Source: Phoronis australis (lineage: Eukaryota; Phoronida; Phoronidae). From it: 64,000 nucleotides of DNA. The notes below the pieces were generated by a model, which did not search any database, was not told the origin of the DNA, and was given only the letters and a program-made list of their open reading frames with translations. Location: assembly GCA_002633005.1 (NCBI GenBank), contig NMRA01000266.1, positions 487,144 through 551,143 on the forward strand, read 5' to 3'. Below are positions 54,001 through 64,000 of the stretch, piece by piece (the first letter of the stretch is position 1; each line of letters opens with the position of its first letter). The position numbers and the translations under genes are program-made.

Positions 54001-57000
54001 ACCCTTACAGATACGACAGGACACCAGCTTCTGTCCCTTCAGCTTGGAGATAGCGTCGTCCTCTTGACTACTGTCCACCACCTACACACACAGTACACTT
54101 AGGTAAATTACACTTAGGTAAAGTACACTTAAACACAGCACGCTCAAACACAGCATACTTTAACACAGTACACTTAGGTACATTTCCGTATTTCCACTTA
54201 GTGTTTGCCAGCTGCAAGCTTACCTAAACTGCAGCTAAACTTATGGTACAATATTACAACAACCGTGTGTATGCAGCTAAGTTTATGGTATAATATAACA
54301 CTGAAGCTCCCCAATTTATGATACATTATGGTGAACCAGTGAAACTTAACTTTTTTCTCATTAGAAACCTAACACCATAAAAATGCTGTTGAGTTTTACA
54401 CCATGGCAATGATGAGACAATGTTTTGAGAAACACAACCTTGTTAAAAGCCATTGAAACTGTATTTTGACAACCAGTTTGATGCCTGTTATCCAGTGGAG
54501 AAAACTGGTTCTCAACATGCGGGCACAGTACATCCGACCATTACGTATATATCAATACATACGATGACCATTACGTATATATCAATACATACGATGACCA
54601 TTACGTATATATCAATACATACGATGACCGTATACGTATATATCAATACATACGATGACCATTACGTATATATCAATACATACGATGACCGTATACGTAT
54701 ATATCAATACATACGATGACCGTATACTAGCCTAAGGCAAGAAGTTACATAGTAATACACTTGCAACACACAACCAACAAGTGGAAAATGGCTGCCTACA
54801 ATGTAGTGTGTTCAAAGTGGGGCATGTAACAATATAATTAGCACCGTGCATCTTTTTGTATGGTGACACATGGTCATGACACCGTGAGGTGTGAATTTAA
54901 CATATCAACGCTTCTGACTCTGCCGGCTCATGTGTTTCAACTCTCAAGCAAGACTGCAACAAGAATATGGAGCATTTTTAAAGAGATTCCATCTTTTAGA
55001 GCGCCCCGTATATTAACCTTTAGTGATAAGCATGTCTAAATCCCGATACCATGTTTCGAAACCTGGCTGGACACTGGCCACTTTGCAAGGCACTAGCCTC
55101 TAGCCTCAGGTCGTGTGTACTTAAATGATAACAGTATGACTAACTAACACCGCTAAATTTGAAGGGTGGAGCTGTAGTCACTTCTCAAATGCATTGTGGG
55201 ATGCTTGTCGTTGATGAAACTTCCGCTTACATCACAGGTAATTCGTTGACGTGTCACCAGAGTTGCGATTTGGTTGTGTTACCTGAGTTACGTCTTGGTT
55301 GTGTTACCTGAGTTACGTCTCGGTTGTGTTACCTGAGTTACGATTTGGTTGTGTTACCTGAGTTACGTCTTGGTTGTGTTACCTGAGTTACGTCTTGGTT
55401 GTGTTACTTGAGTTACGTCTTGGTTGTGTTACTTGAGTTACGTCTTGGTTGTGTTACCTGAGTTATGTCTTGGTTGTGTTACCTGAGTTATGTCTTGGTT
55501 GTGTCACCTGAGTTATGTCTTGGTTTAGATTGTGAGATTTATCTTCACTGTTATCAGATTATGCATGCCTCGAGAATGTTTCGTGCAAAAGATTTGATAA
55601 ATAAATCTTTCTATAAATTTGATGCATCTTGAGGTTCCCTTTCAATCATTTAATTTCTAACTATGTTTGCTTGGCCATACTCGCACCAAAACGTCCCACA
55701 ATGCATTTGAAGAGCAGCAGCGCAGCAGATGAAACCCTTTCTTACACTTACCTCTTTGTTATGTACAAATTGCATGAAAATTTCTTCAGACACCACTGTG
55801 TTGGCCGGGTTTGGCCCGGGAGGGTCGTGGGCTGCGCCGCCGAATTTCTTCCATGTCTGAAGAAGGAGGTCACAGTTGAACGAACCAACAACAGAACAAG
55901 TGCAGGGCTGTCAGAGCGACGAGTCAATACCAACTCCTTGCACTACAAGACTACTAAAGCAAGAAAACAAAACACCGTTTCCCCGTCACCAGGGCCGATT
56001 CTATTAAGTTAAACAGCAAAAACTACTAGTAGCCACCTTACTAACCTTAGAGTTAAGTCCCCTGATTTTCAGTCTTAAGGGAAGGTTACTCTGACTATTA
56101 TGAATTCGGTTTCCGCCCAGGCGGCCATCACGACGGGAAATTCCGGCTCATTTTACCGGAATACTTTTATAATGTACTGTATTTGCTATTCAGTCTTAAA
56201 TGATCACAATTTGAAAAATCAGTTCTAGTCTAAGATAATGAAGACCTCGCGAAGCTAACACTCGAGTCGCTGTGCATAAGTTCATGGCACTGTGAATACC
56301 ATGCCCCCCTTTACAGCATTTCAGAGCTGAACAAGCCACAGACCCATCGACACACCTTGAGCCTTAACCTACAAATTTTTAAATCACGAGACACGCTTCA
56401 AGTAAACTTTAAAATATAATGCCATGCGGTGTTCAATTTTTTAAACTAACTTGGGTACAGTTTGTTGGGCTTAGCCCCAGTTTGATCAGGTCTCTGCACC
56501 AATGCATTATTCAATGTCATTATGATGCGCGTAACGTTAATTTCCACAAATAGAGCAGAATCTGGTCAAAATTTTCCAAAAATGCTTAAACATGAGAATG
56601 CATCACCACAAACTCTAACTTGTCAACAATCGATCTGCATGCATATGAAAACTCAAACCTAGGAAAGCGTCCCCACCTTTCGTTTGGCTATTGACTTGGA
56701 CACTTTGATCGTCTCAACCTTGTATGTCCGGATGACCTTCACCTTTTTCCCCTCGTCGTTATACTTGTACTCTGTGATCTTCTTTATGCCCGTCTTCTCG
56801 TCAAATTCTTCGCTCATAGGGGGCAGGTCCGCTGAAATTCAGTGAGTCTATTCAAACCTTCGGCAGTAGTCACCAACAGTGGTTCCGTACGGTGAGAACC
56901 AGTTTCATGCCCGTAATTCAATGGACAAAAAACTGGTTCTCAACATCCAGGACTCTGTAAGTCACTATTAGCTTTACTTGATAACGCATCAAGCTCATTA

Positions 57001-59056
57001 AAACTACGTTACAAAAAGAAGCGCCGTAACTTGCCAAGCAAGGAGTGCGCTTCGACAGTTCTGGTTCAAAAATGTTTTGTGTAGTCTCATGACACAGCCA
57101 TTTTACAAAACCGTAGTGCATGTTCAATTGACCACACATTATCTAAAAAAAACAAAGGCGTAGGACACTTCCTTAAAATCGTGAAGTTCCTCGGACTTAC
57201 AGATGCCCCAAAGCTTTCGAAGTAGCCAGCCACTTGTGGAAAAACATAAGAAGGCCTCCCTCAATCAATCAACGATTCTTTGACCAAATGGTTAAGATAC
57301 TGAAGTCGAAATCTCGAGACTGCGTTTCAAAACCTGGCTGGAGACTATTGAGTTTGAAACAAACTGACCTATCACATCAGACCGTTTTCAACCCCTGGCC
57401 TGCATAGCATTAACACTCACCTGCCTCGCCCTCTTCCACTTGATCAGCCCAGCTGGGCTTGTTTCTGAAATGAACACACGATTCAAATTTTAGCTGGTAG
57501 TAACCAACAGCAACAGGTTCTCAAGTCGGAAGAATTTCTAAAATCAGACGAATTTACCCAAGAAGGAATAAGAATTTGGAAAAATTCCAATTGGGGAAAA
57601 TTTCTAAGTTTTTATTGAAAGGTATTCATTAGGTGAAATTCGAGCTTGATGCCTTTGATATGATTTAAAGCTAGTTTATAAGGCAACACGTAGCCCCTCG
57701 GTTGGTAGGCAACACGCAGCCCCTCGGTTGGTAGGCAACACGCAGCCCCTCGGTTGGTAGGCAACACGCAGCCCCTCGGTTGGTAGGCAACACGTAGCCC
57801 CTCGGTTGGTAGGCAACACGTAGCCCCTCGGTTGGTAGGCAACACGTAGCCCCTCGGTTGGTAGGCAACACGTAGCCCCTCGGTTGGTAGGCAACACGTA
57901 GCCCCTCGGTTGGTAGGCAACACGTAGCCCCTCGGTTGGTAGGCAACACGTAGCCCCTCGGTTGGTAGGCAACACGTAGCCCCTCGGTTGGTAGGCAACA
58001 CGTAGCCCCTCGGTTGGTAGGCAACACGTAGCCCCTCGGTTGGTAGGCAACACGTAGCCCCTCGGTTGGCTGGTTAGGGGCTACAGTACATCCCACTGCT
58101 GTCTGTACTAATTTCGTTCCCTTTATTTTAAACGGGTGGTAAGCAATACCTGCTCACTGATTAAGAGTTTTCAACTCGTCAAAAACACATTCTACACTAT
58201 CCTTTAAAAAGCGCTTACTTTCTTAGTGATCCTTTCTGCTTCTAAGAATATCTTTGATTAAGCATACTTACAAGAGTTAACTTAGGTGAATTTGGCGAAG
58301 AATTCCAACTCCAATTTTTGGTCACCATTAAGTTTTTCACCATGCACATGACAACCACAAAGTATTTCAATTGAGTTAGGTAAAGGCTAGCGCGAGACTG
58401 AGCGACAGCCACTGGCGCGTGACGCTTGCAAATAGCATGTGAAAATATCAGGTGAAATTTGTAACATTTGTGACCCTTGGATATTTGTTCGCCAACAGGC
58501 ACAAGTTTACATAATTTCCTCGTAATGGTCACTCATTTATTGTACGTTGAGAACGTTTATTTGAGAATCTGTTACTTTACTTTTTGTAGCTTAAGAATGT
58601 GGAGTTTAAGTAATAAAAATTTTTGAAAATGGAACTTGGGACATTGAAAATGACCCATCCAAAAACAAAATGGCCGACTTCGACCGCCCTACCATGGGTA
58701 TGTTCAAGTCATGTCGACTAAGTTGTTTTCAGAGTCATGATGTATTAATTAGAACCCCATGAGGATATATGTATGTTTCATCGGATTATACATGCTGTAT
58801 TTTGAAATGATTAACTTTTTGTGAGGATGTAATATCGCCCCTGTATGCCTGCTGCATTCGGGGCGATGGCCTACTAACTCTGTCGAAATGATCAGCTGCT
58901 GAAAGAATGGTCGTGAAGGCAAATCACAAACGCCAATAACAGAGACATTATGTATAGGTAATTTAACAATACGTTGTGATGGGCTATAAGCAACACTAAT
59001 GGCTCCAAAATTTGTTACTATTAAAAAGGAACTTACTCGAAATCGGCTGAAGGCAT
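50217..59056 (-). CDS. EIF3G: Eukaryotic translation initiation factor 3 subunit G
   Basis: Subunit of cytoplasmic eIF3, acting in scanning and 43S complex assembly. Exons on the minus strand, phases all consistent: 59037-59056, 57421-57464, 56677-56831, 55752-55856, 53950-54081, 51615-51771 (or its copy 52673-52829), 50919-51052 and 50217-50327. 858 nt give 285 residues (human about 320). Order: '[20 protein letters not shown]', the '[13 protein letters not shown]' block, '[15 protein letters not shown]', CCHC zinc knuckle, '[11 protein letters not shown]', and the RRM. All are family landmarks. Both copies of the 157-nt exon cannot be used together without a frameshift. Confidence 0.96.
51615..51771 (-). 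CDS. EIF3G: eIF3g exon 6, copy 1
   Basis: Acceptor 'gttaattgcag', donor CAAGAG|gtaggc, 157 nt, phase 0 in and phase 1 out. Encodes '[18 protein letters not shown]' and '[19 protein letters not shown]', the linker between zinc knuckle and RRM. Encoded protein is identical to copy 2. Confidence 0.9.
52193..52552. mobile_element. Family B MITE, left part, at a contig end
   Basis: Starts AGGGCTGTTCCAGCAAAAT, matches 4794-4900 for about 105 bp, then unmatched sequence to the N. It interrupts the right arm of a palindrome that is intact in the other copy at 53180-53267. The right end is missing. Confidence 0.7.
52673..52829 (-). CDS. EIF3G: eIF3g exon 6, copy 2
   Basis: Same length, phases and encoded residues as 51615-51771. 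The acceptor is 'gtttattgcag' and the donor CAAGAG|gtatgc, so both copies look spliceable. The base changes within the exon are synonymous (for example gtg/tac to ata/tat in the 'KYV' area read on the plus strand). Probably the second allele of one exon. Confidence 0.75.
53180..53267. repeat. Palindrome with perfect 32-bp arms
   Basis: Left arm 53180-53211 (GTTACTGGGGACAAATAAGT...) is the exact complement of 53236-53267; 24-bp centre with further partial pairing (CCTGG/CCAGG). The allelic copy starting at 52121 keeps the left arm but its right arm is cut by the family B insertion. Confidence 0.92.
53490..53720 (-). mobile_element. MITE-like element, family A, inverted copy
   Basis: Bounded by CAGGGCTTGTTATGACC and GAGGAAATCCCTGGCCTG; on the minus strand its interior follows the order of 42158-42407, including the 'gaggatttcct' type motif and 'aaatgtttatttcag'. 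Confidence 0.65.
53950..54081 (-). CDS. EIF3G: eIF3g zinc-knuckle exon
   Basis: 132 nt, phase 0 both sides. '[20 protein letters not shown]' followed by '[17 protein letters not shown]'. The ligand pattern C-X2-C-X3-H-X4-C is complete. Nearly identical to vertebrate eIF3g. Confidence 0.95.
54476..54530. mobile_element. Family C palindromic element fragment
   Basis: 'cagtggagaaaactggttct' followed by 'caacatgcgggcac' matches the right half of 49692-49790. Confidence 0.55.
54538..54726. repeat. 30-bp tandem array (about 6 copies)
   Basis: Unit 'accattacgtatatatcaat' plus 'acatacgatg', 30 bp, with two unit types (CCATTACG and CCGTATACG). Intronic in eIF3g; begins immediately after the family C fragment. 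Confidence 0.93.
55262..55525. repeat. 25-bp tandem array (about 10 copies)
   Basis: Unit 'tggttgtgttacctgagtta' plus 'cgtct', 25 bp, with variants (cttgag, tatgtct) clustered in neighbouring units. Intronic in eIF3g. Confidence 0.93.
55752..55856 (-). CDS. EIF3G: eIF3g exon 4
   Basis: Acceptor 'cctccttcttcag', donor AAAGAG|gtaagt, 105 nt, phase 0 both sides. '[19 protein letters not shown]' then '[15 protein letters not shown]', matching the 'NWKKFG..DPPGPN..T' segment of eIF3g. The exon is much more GC-rich than its surroundings. Confidence 0.93.
56677..57464 (-). CDS. EIF3G: eIF3g exons 2-3, N-terminal region
   Basis: Exons 57421-57464 ('[14 protein letters not shown]') and 56677-56831 ('[20 protein letters not shown]' and on to '[16 protein letters not shown]'). 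Conserved eIF3g N-terminus that contacts other eIF3 subunits in the family. Phases 2-1-0 run through. A family C fragment lies in the intron at 56896-56952. Confidence 0.94.
56896..56952. mobile_element. Family C palindromic element, short copy
   Basis: TGAGAACCAGTTTCATGCCC at the left and AAAACTGGTTCTCAACAT at the right: inverted ends of about 13 bp around a 30-bp centre, as in 49692-49790. Confidence 0.65.
57682..58070. repeat. 26-bp tandem array (15 copies)
   Basis: Unit 'ggcaacacgtagcccctcgg' plus 'ttggta', 26 bp, fifteen nearly perfect copies. Units 2-4 carry 'cgcagc' in place of 'cgtagc', a block variant. All three minus-strand frames stay open through it, giving three overlapping false proteins. 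It lies in eIF3g intron 1. Confidence 0.96.
59037..59056 (-). CDS. EIF3G: eIF3g first coding exon
   Basis: ATG at 59056, 'MPSADF' and two bases, then donor TTCGA|gtaagt. Corresponds to 'MPTGDFD' of mammals. Only 20 nt, but the phase-2 join to 57464 is exact. Just upstream on the same strand, AGCCATATTG fits a YY1-type CCATNTT site; no TATA box. Confidence 0.9.
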
Positions 59057-60175
59057 GCTTCGAATATTTCGCACAAATTTTTACAATATGGCTCACCAAG
59101 ACTTTACAGGTTAAGAATAATTAATATTTTATATTACAATGACACTATATGAAATATTTTCACATTTTTATGATTATATTTAATCCAAGATTACAAAAAT
59201 TGCTTACATATTGAACTATAGCTCATACATGCATACATTATTTGTTAAATGTTACAAAAAACATTGATAGTCGGTCTTAGTCTTACAACCATGGTTTTGT
59301 TAGGAACACCGATGATTTTTTTCCACCATTGCAACTGGATAAGTGACTAGAACGCATGGCTTTAGAGATCGTAAGTCACCGATCTACACGTCAGCGTTTA
59401 GATGTAGAAAAAATAGGTTTGATTTGAATTTAACTGTGTCGTTCACCAAACTCGGTTCCAGTAACAATAAACTGAAAGTTTAAATGCATTGTGCCAATTC
59501 AGGGCTGCAAGAAGTGAGGGGCCGGGCATACTCTCCTCGATCATTTGCGGGTTTCGGGGATGAACTGGGGCCGAGGGCAGTCGAGAAAAGAATAACAGCG
59601 AAACATGAAAAAGAGAGAAGATTCAAGAAAAACGTTGTCAACCACCAGTGCTTGGTTTACCATTTAAGGGCTCTGGCTAGGACCGGCATCGACCTCATTT
59701 TTGCAGAAGATCGTCTAATTGCACTTGAAAACGTGATTTTATTACTCACCTCAATTTTCAAAGCGCAACTTCTGCAGAATATGTTCATTCGTTGGATTTT
59801 TAAAATCCAGAAGGCAATTTTAAGGAATGTAAAATTGACGATTAAGACCTAAGCTGGGAAGAAATGGTTATGCTTCAGTGACTTAAGTTGCAGACTGAAG
59901 TAAAGAAAATCACCCGTTCCCCAAATAACAATTTTCACTTAACGACATTTGCCTATCTAAAACACAGTAAAAAACACCAATGAAATTCGAAAAGTTTTAC
60001 AGTGTGCCTCCCCCGGTTTCACCCCCACGGGGGTCGGTCGATACAAAATTTGCATCATCGGGAGAATGGGGAAGGTGGTGGGATATGATAAATATTTACC
60101 TTCTTACGGGTCTGCACCATGAAAGTTATATTAGAAGTGGACCCAATCATGCTTTTCACAAACTCGAATTAAATG

Positions 60176-60300
60176 CAGGGGCCGATACAGGATTTTGAGT
60201 TAGGTGGGCCAGGGCAGAGTATAGGCCAGGGTTGGATAATGGAACCTGGGAGAATTTTAGGGGGCATAGCCCCCTTGGCCCCCTCTAAATCCGCCACTGC
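60176..60300. mobile_element. Short element with GGCGGAT-type ends
   Basis: From GGGGCCGATACAGGATTTTG to CTAAATCCGCCACTGC; the ends are imperfect inverted repeats. Allelic copy at 61329-61452. Same end type as 17791-17941. Confidence 0.6.
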
Positions 60301-61328
60301 ACAGTCATCGGATTGGCAACGACAAAAATTGGCCATTATGAGCGATCTCATTGGGTCAACATGCTGCCTGCCGCCGTTTATTTGTTGACAGCATACCAAA
60401 TTTTGTGTATATGAATGTATTCATTCACGCGCTGTGGTGGATAACTGAGGTTTGCGTCCGGCTGACGTCACTGAGACTGGTGATTATACATCTTTTCATA
60501 TTTTAATTAATTACACCTTGAATGCCGTTTCATGCAGTTACATTGTTCATTAACTATTCAGTATACAATGACATTTAAGAAAAAAGTGATAAACTACTTC
60601 AAGCTTCTATCCCATAAAAGTTTTCTGATAGGCAAAAAATTGGGCAAAGATCTATCACGTAGACTTGAAATGTACTGTGGATAGCTCGTCACATTGGTAG
60701 TATTGTAGGACTTTACATAAAAGTTTTGAAATAAAATCTTTTCTTTAGAAAGTGAAAGTTTGTGATCCTGATACATGTATAGTGTATGTTACCGTAAAAA
60801 AGAGACATTGGGACATATTGTTATGACACTAAAGAAAATGAACTCTGAAAAATAATGATATTCATAAAAAGAGACAATGGAACACCTGGAGCCCGTTCCA
60901 ACAAAACTGATTTAGCTAAGGTAAATCTTAAATTTTTGTAAATTTTAAAATAAAATTTAAATTTGTCTCAAAACCAATTCAAGAAAGAGATCTTAAGTTT
61001 GACTTAAGTGTTTGACATAAGTTTTCTCTTAATTTTGACTTACTTACCGAATGTGGAAACTTCAAAGTTTAGAAGTTAATACAAATATTAAACTTAAGTC
61101 ANCGAGGGCAGTCGAGAGAAGAATCACAGCGAAACATGAAATAGAGAGAAAATTCAAGAAAAACGTTGTCAACCACAAGTGCTTGGTTTACCATTTAAGT
61201 GCTCTGGCCAGACATCGACCTCATTTTTGCAGCATAGATCGTCTAATTGCACTTGAAAACGTGTCTGCACCATGAAAGTTATATTAGTAGTGGACCCAAT
61301 CATGCTTTTCACAAACTCGAATTAAATG

Positions 61329-61452
61329 CAGGGGCTGATCCAGGATTTTGAGTTAGGTGGGCCAGGGCAGAGTATAAGCCAGGGTTGGCAAATGGAACCT
61401 GGGAGAATTTTAGGGTGCATAGCCCCTTTGGCCCCCTCTAAATCCGCCACTG
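61329..61452. mobile_element. Second copy of the GGCGGAT-type element
   Basis: Matches 60176-60300 across its length (GGGGCTGATCCAGGATTTTG to AATCCGCCACTGC). Probably the other allele of the same insertion. Confidence 0.6.
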
Positions 61453-64000
61453 CACAGTCATCGGATTATATATCTTTTCATATTTTAATTAATTACACCT
61501 TGAATGCCGTTTCATGCAGTTACATTGTTCATTAACTATTCAGTATACAATGACATTTACGAAAAATGTGATAAACTACTTCAAGCGTCTATCCCATAAA
61601 AGTTTTCTGATAGGCAAAAAATTGGGCAAAGATATATCACGTAGATTTGAAATGTACTGTGGATAGCTCGTCACATTGGTAGTATTGTAGGACTTTACAT
61701 AAAAGTTTTGAAATAAAATCTTTTCTTTAGAAAGTGAAAGTTTGTGATCCTGATACATGTATAGTGTACGTTACCGTAAAAAAGATACATTGGGACATAT
61801 TGTTATGACACTAAAGAAAATGAACTTTGAAAAATAATGATATTCATAAAAAGAGACAATGGAACATCTGGAGCCCGTTCCAACAAAACTGATTTAGCTA
61901 AGGCAAATCTTAAATTTTTGTAAATTTTAAAATAAAATTTAAATTTGTCTCAACACCAATTCAAGAAAGAGATCTTAAGTTTGACTTAAGTGTTTGACAT
62001 AATTTTTCTCTTAATTTTGACTTACTTACCGAATGTGGAAACTTCAAAGTTTAGAAGTTAATACAAATATTCAACTTAAGTCAAAAAAGAACTAGAGTCA
62101 GTTTCTGTTGCATAGTTGTCACGGTCAACATTCAAGGAAGAAAAACAGAAGAACTGGGACATCTGTTTCTAAGCCAAAACAAAAGGAAGAAATATTATCA
62201 AGGACAAAACACGTATCGATAGCGTTATCTGGAGACGCAACACTCAAAAATGCCCAGCGTTTTTTGTTGTATGTACAGTGGATTGGGAAGCTGAAGGCTC
62301 AGCATGAAATGTCACGTTCTTTTCTTTTTAGACGAGCGGGAAAATATGGCTATGTCACGTGGGATATTACTATAGTACAACGTCAGTTTGGCCGTGCTTC
62401 AAAATGCAGTCCGCCAAGAGTGGGCAATTGGCAAATACACTGGACGCTGTAAGCAACACGAAGTATTGGATCGGGTTTTTTAAAAGGTAGACACATCATT
62501 TTTTAAAATTTTATTTCCGAGGTATACGTAAGTACTACAGATAGGCCTAGCAGTAAGCTTACCTCTCAAAAATGGAATTGGCAAAAAACGGCATCTGGGC
62601 AACAGGTAAACACTGCACAAACGACTTAAAGAAACAATTGAAAACAGTGATAATGTACACACACACACGCACGCACGGAGGCACGCATACACGCACACCC
62701 ACCCACTTAGCTAAGCAATTATGAGTAATTTTTAGGGCCAAAACTTCTTATTTAGACCCAATATAACATCTTTCGTAAAATACTTTAATATGATTAAACA
62801 TCCAAAAATGCTTTGCCGAGAAGCTCCTGGCGTGATAGTTTGTCGAAAGTGGTTTTGCGACTGGAGCTGAAAAGATCAGAGGCCAAAGTACTCCCGGTAT
62901 CCACTCAAAACTACGGATAGGTGGTTATAAAGATTGAGCAGTGTAATTGCCGGGTTTGTTGACTAATGTTCCCGAGAAATGGCTGATTGTATAGATCAAT
63001 AGAGTCTCGCTTGATGAACAATTATAGCACAATGAAAACGGAGTATTGATTTAATAACTACAACGCTCGATCAAAACTCGGTCGATCAAGCAGCCGGAAC
63101 TATTCTTAATGTATTCTCTGGCGGCTATTCTTGGGATCGCAAGCTATACATAGGTCACGTGACGGAGTTGGCATTCCTGGGCTGGAGTTCAATGGCTACA
63201 CCTAACACTCGTTTACAAAATGCACGGCAATGTAGACGTTTTTAAGCCAACCATACGTAATTTTTTGTACTCCCCCTACGTCTTAGCCGTTTAATCGGCG
63301 ATATTTACGTACGTCCCAATGAAATGAATATTTAGGTTTTTCAAGATTGGTTTTAGAATCATCGTTTTGTAACAAATTGGATGTTGAAGTTCGATATCCA
63401 GTTTTTCAATATTTTAATAAAAACCTTTAACGTTTTAAGCCATTATATTTTTAAAGAGAAAAAGTGCGCTAAACTCTTAATTCATATCTGCCGCCCAGCT
63501 GTCTATAAGAAGAGTTCCCTTCTCCAGATAATCTAGAACCGGAAATTTGAAGCACGGGCTCCCACTCTGAAATTGAACTTCAAAAGTTTGGTTCCTTGAT
63601 ATTTAAAAGTTCCTCAACCACCAAGCGGCTGACATGTTTGACCTAACTTTAATGTATAAATCAGTTATTCACAAATAGTTTTAGTCTGGAAAGAAAACGG
63701 TAGCTAAAATAAAAAACAGCGAATTCGGCACATGCCACTCGTTGGTGAACGAAAAGACGCTTATAATAATTATTTTGATAGTAATGCAATATATTCCATT
63801 TTAATGACAATAAACAGTTTGATATTCGAAATTTGTCACCTTGGAAAAGAACTTCATTTTGCCTACTTGCGATGCTGGCTTCCCGTAGTATCGGAAATAT
63901 AGAAATATTAAAACACAAGTTGTCCAACTTATACCCCCGTCACACCAGAGGCGCGGTGCCACTAAGGCTTTGGCCAAGGGATCGCCGTAAGGTAACCAGT

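Larger units (their letters stand above)
59572..62083. repeat. 1.5-kb / 1.0-kb direct repeat joined by N at 61102
   Basis: 59572-61101 and 61103-62083 align from 'cgagggcagtcgag' to 'aacttaagtca', with a few percent substitutions. The second copy lacks about 390 bp (near 59730-60110) and about 175 bp (near 60309-60480). The end of copy 1 at the N equals the end of copy 2, and copy 2 starts at the N: an end-to-start contig overlap. Confidence 0.93.
59057..64000. other. Region upstream of eIF3g without supportable genes
   Basis: About 4.9 kb with the eIF3g promoter at its left edge. Contains the joined duplication 59572-62083, two 'AATCCGCCACTGC' elements, and an (AC)n-like run at 62655-62705. 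Open frames at 59484-59852 and 62108-62452 have no recognised domain or splice context. From 62710 to 64000 I see nothing identifiable. Confidence 0.6.

Noticed and set aside
57612-58096. Three overlapping minus-strand frames of 125-141 codons with Pro/Gly/Cys repeats
   Set aside because: All three frames are open only because a 26-bp tandem unit without stops cycles through them; no splice or start evidence.
59484-59852. 122-codon frame partly repeated at 61051-61275
   Set aside because: The second copy is the other allele at the N join and has frame-changing indels, which argues against a constrained protein.
62108-62452. 114-codon frame with basic N-terminus
   Set aside because: No motif, no homologue recognised, and it starts inside repeat sequence at the end of the joined duplication.

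Overview
The window is animal nuclear DNA: intron-rich, AT-rich, with GT-AG introns, tRNA-derived SINEs, short inverted-repeat transposons and many tandem arrays. Allele-like overlaps at assembly joins suggest a very heterozygous genome, as in many marine invertebrates. The species cannot be named from the sequence. Four protein-coding genes can be read exon by exon with matching splice phases.

Layout: (1) 1-8710, + strand: the 3' part of an ASPM (abnormal spindle) orthologue, with a long IQ-motif array followed by the conserved C-terminal domain and stop. (2) 10263-13745, - strand: a gene for a secreted or ER-luminal protein with at least seven EF-hand loops, convergent with ASPM. (3) 15207-46611, + strand: a SUCO/OPT-type SUN-domain gene (signal peptide, acidic linker, SUN domain, Ser/Thr-rich region, coiled coil, transmembrane helix, basic tail), head-to-head with the EF-hand gene and holding an intron of about 12 kb. 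(4) 50217-59056, - strand: a complete eIF3g gene (N-terminal region, CCHC zinc knuckle, RRM), convergent with SUCO. From 59057 to the end there are only repeats and no gene I can support.

The genes do not form a pathway: mitotic spindle pole, calcium binding in the secretory route, ER membrane protein, translation initiation. Their company may reflect old linkage, since by memory human ASPM and SUCO lie on 1q and EIF3G on 19p13, two regions counted as paralogous.

The strongest structural observation concerns the six single-base N positions. At 41092, 52553 and 61102 the sequence before the N is repeated after it. At 41092 and 61102 the overlap is exactly end-to-start, the pattern left when contigs from two alleles are abutted rather than merged. 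Read that way, a 200-codon repeat in SUCO, a second copy of an eIF3g exon and a 1-1.5 kb repeat upstream of eIF3g are assembly artefacts. Other points of note: a 50-bp satellite that grew out of a SINE body, a 73-residue higher-order repeat in ASPM, EF-hand introns at one fixed loop position, an eIF3g stop codon embedded in a consensus splice donor, and several near-perfect palindromes.
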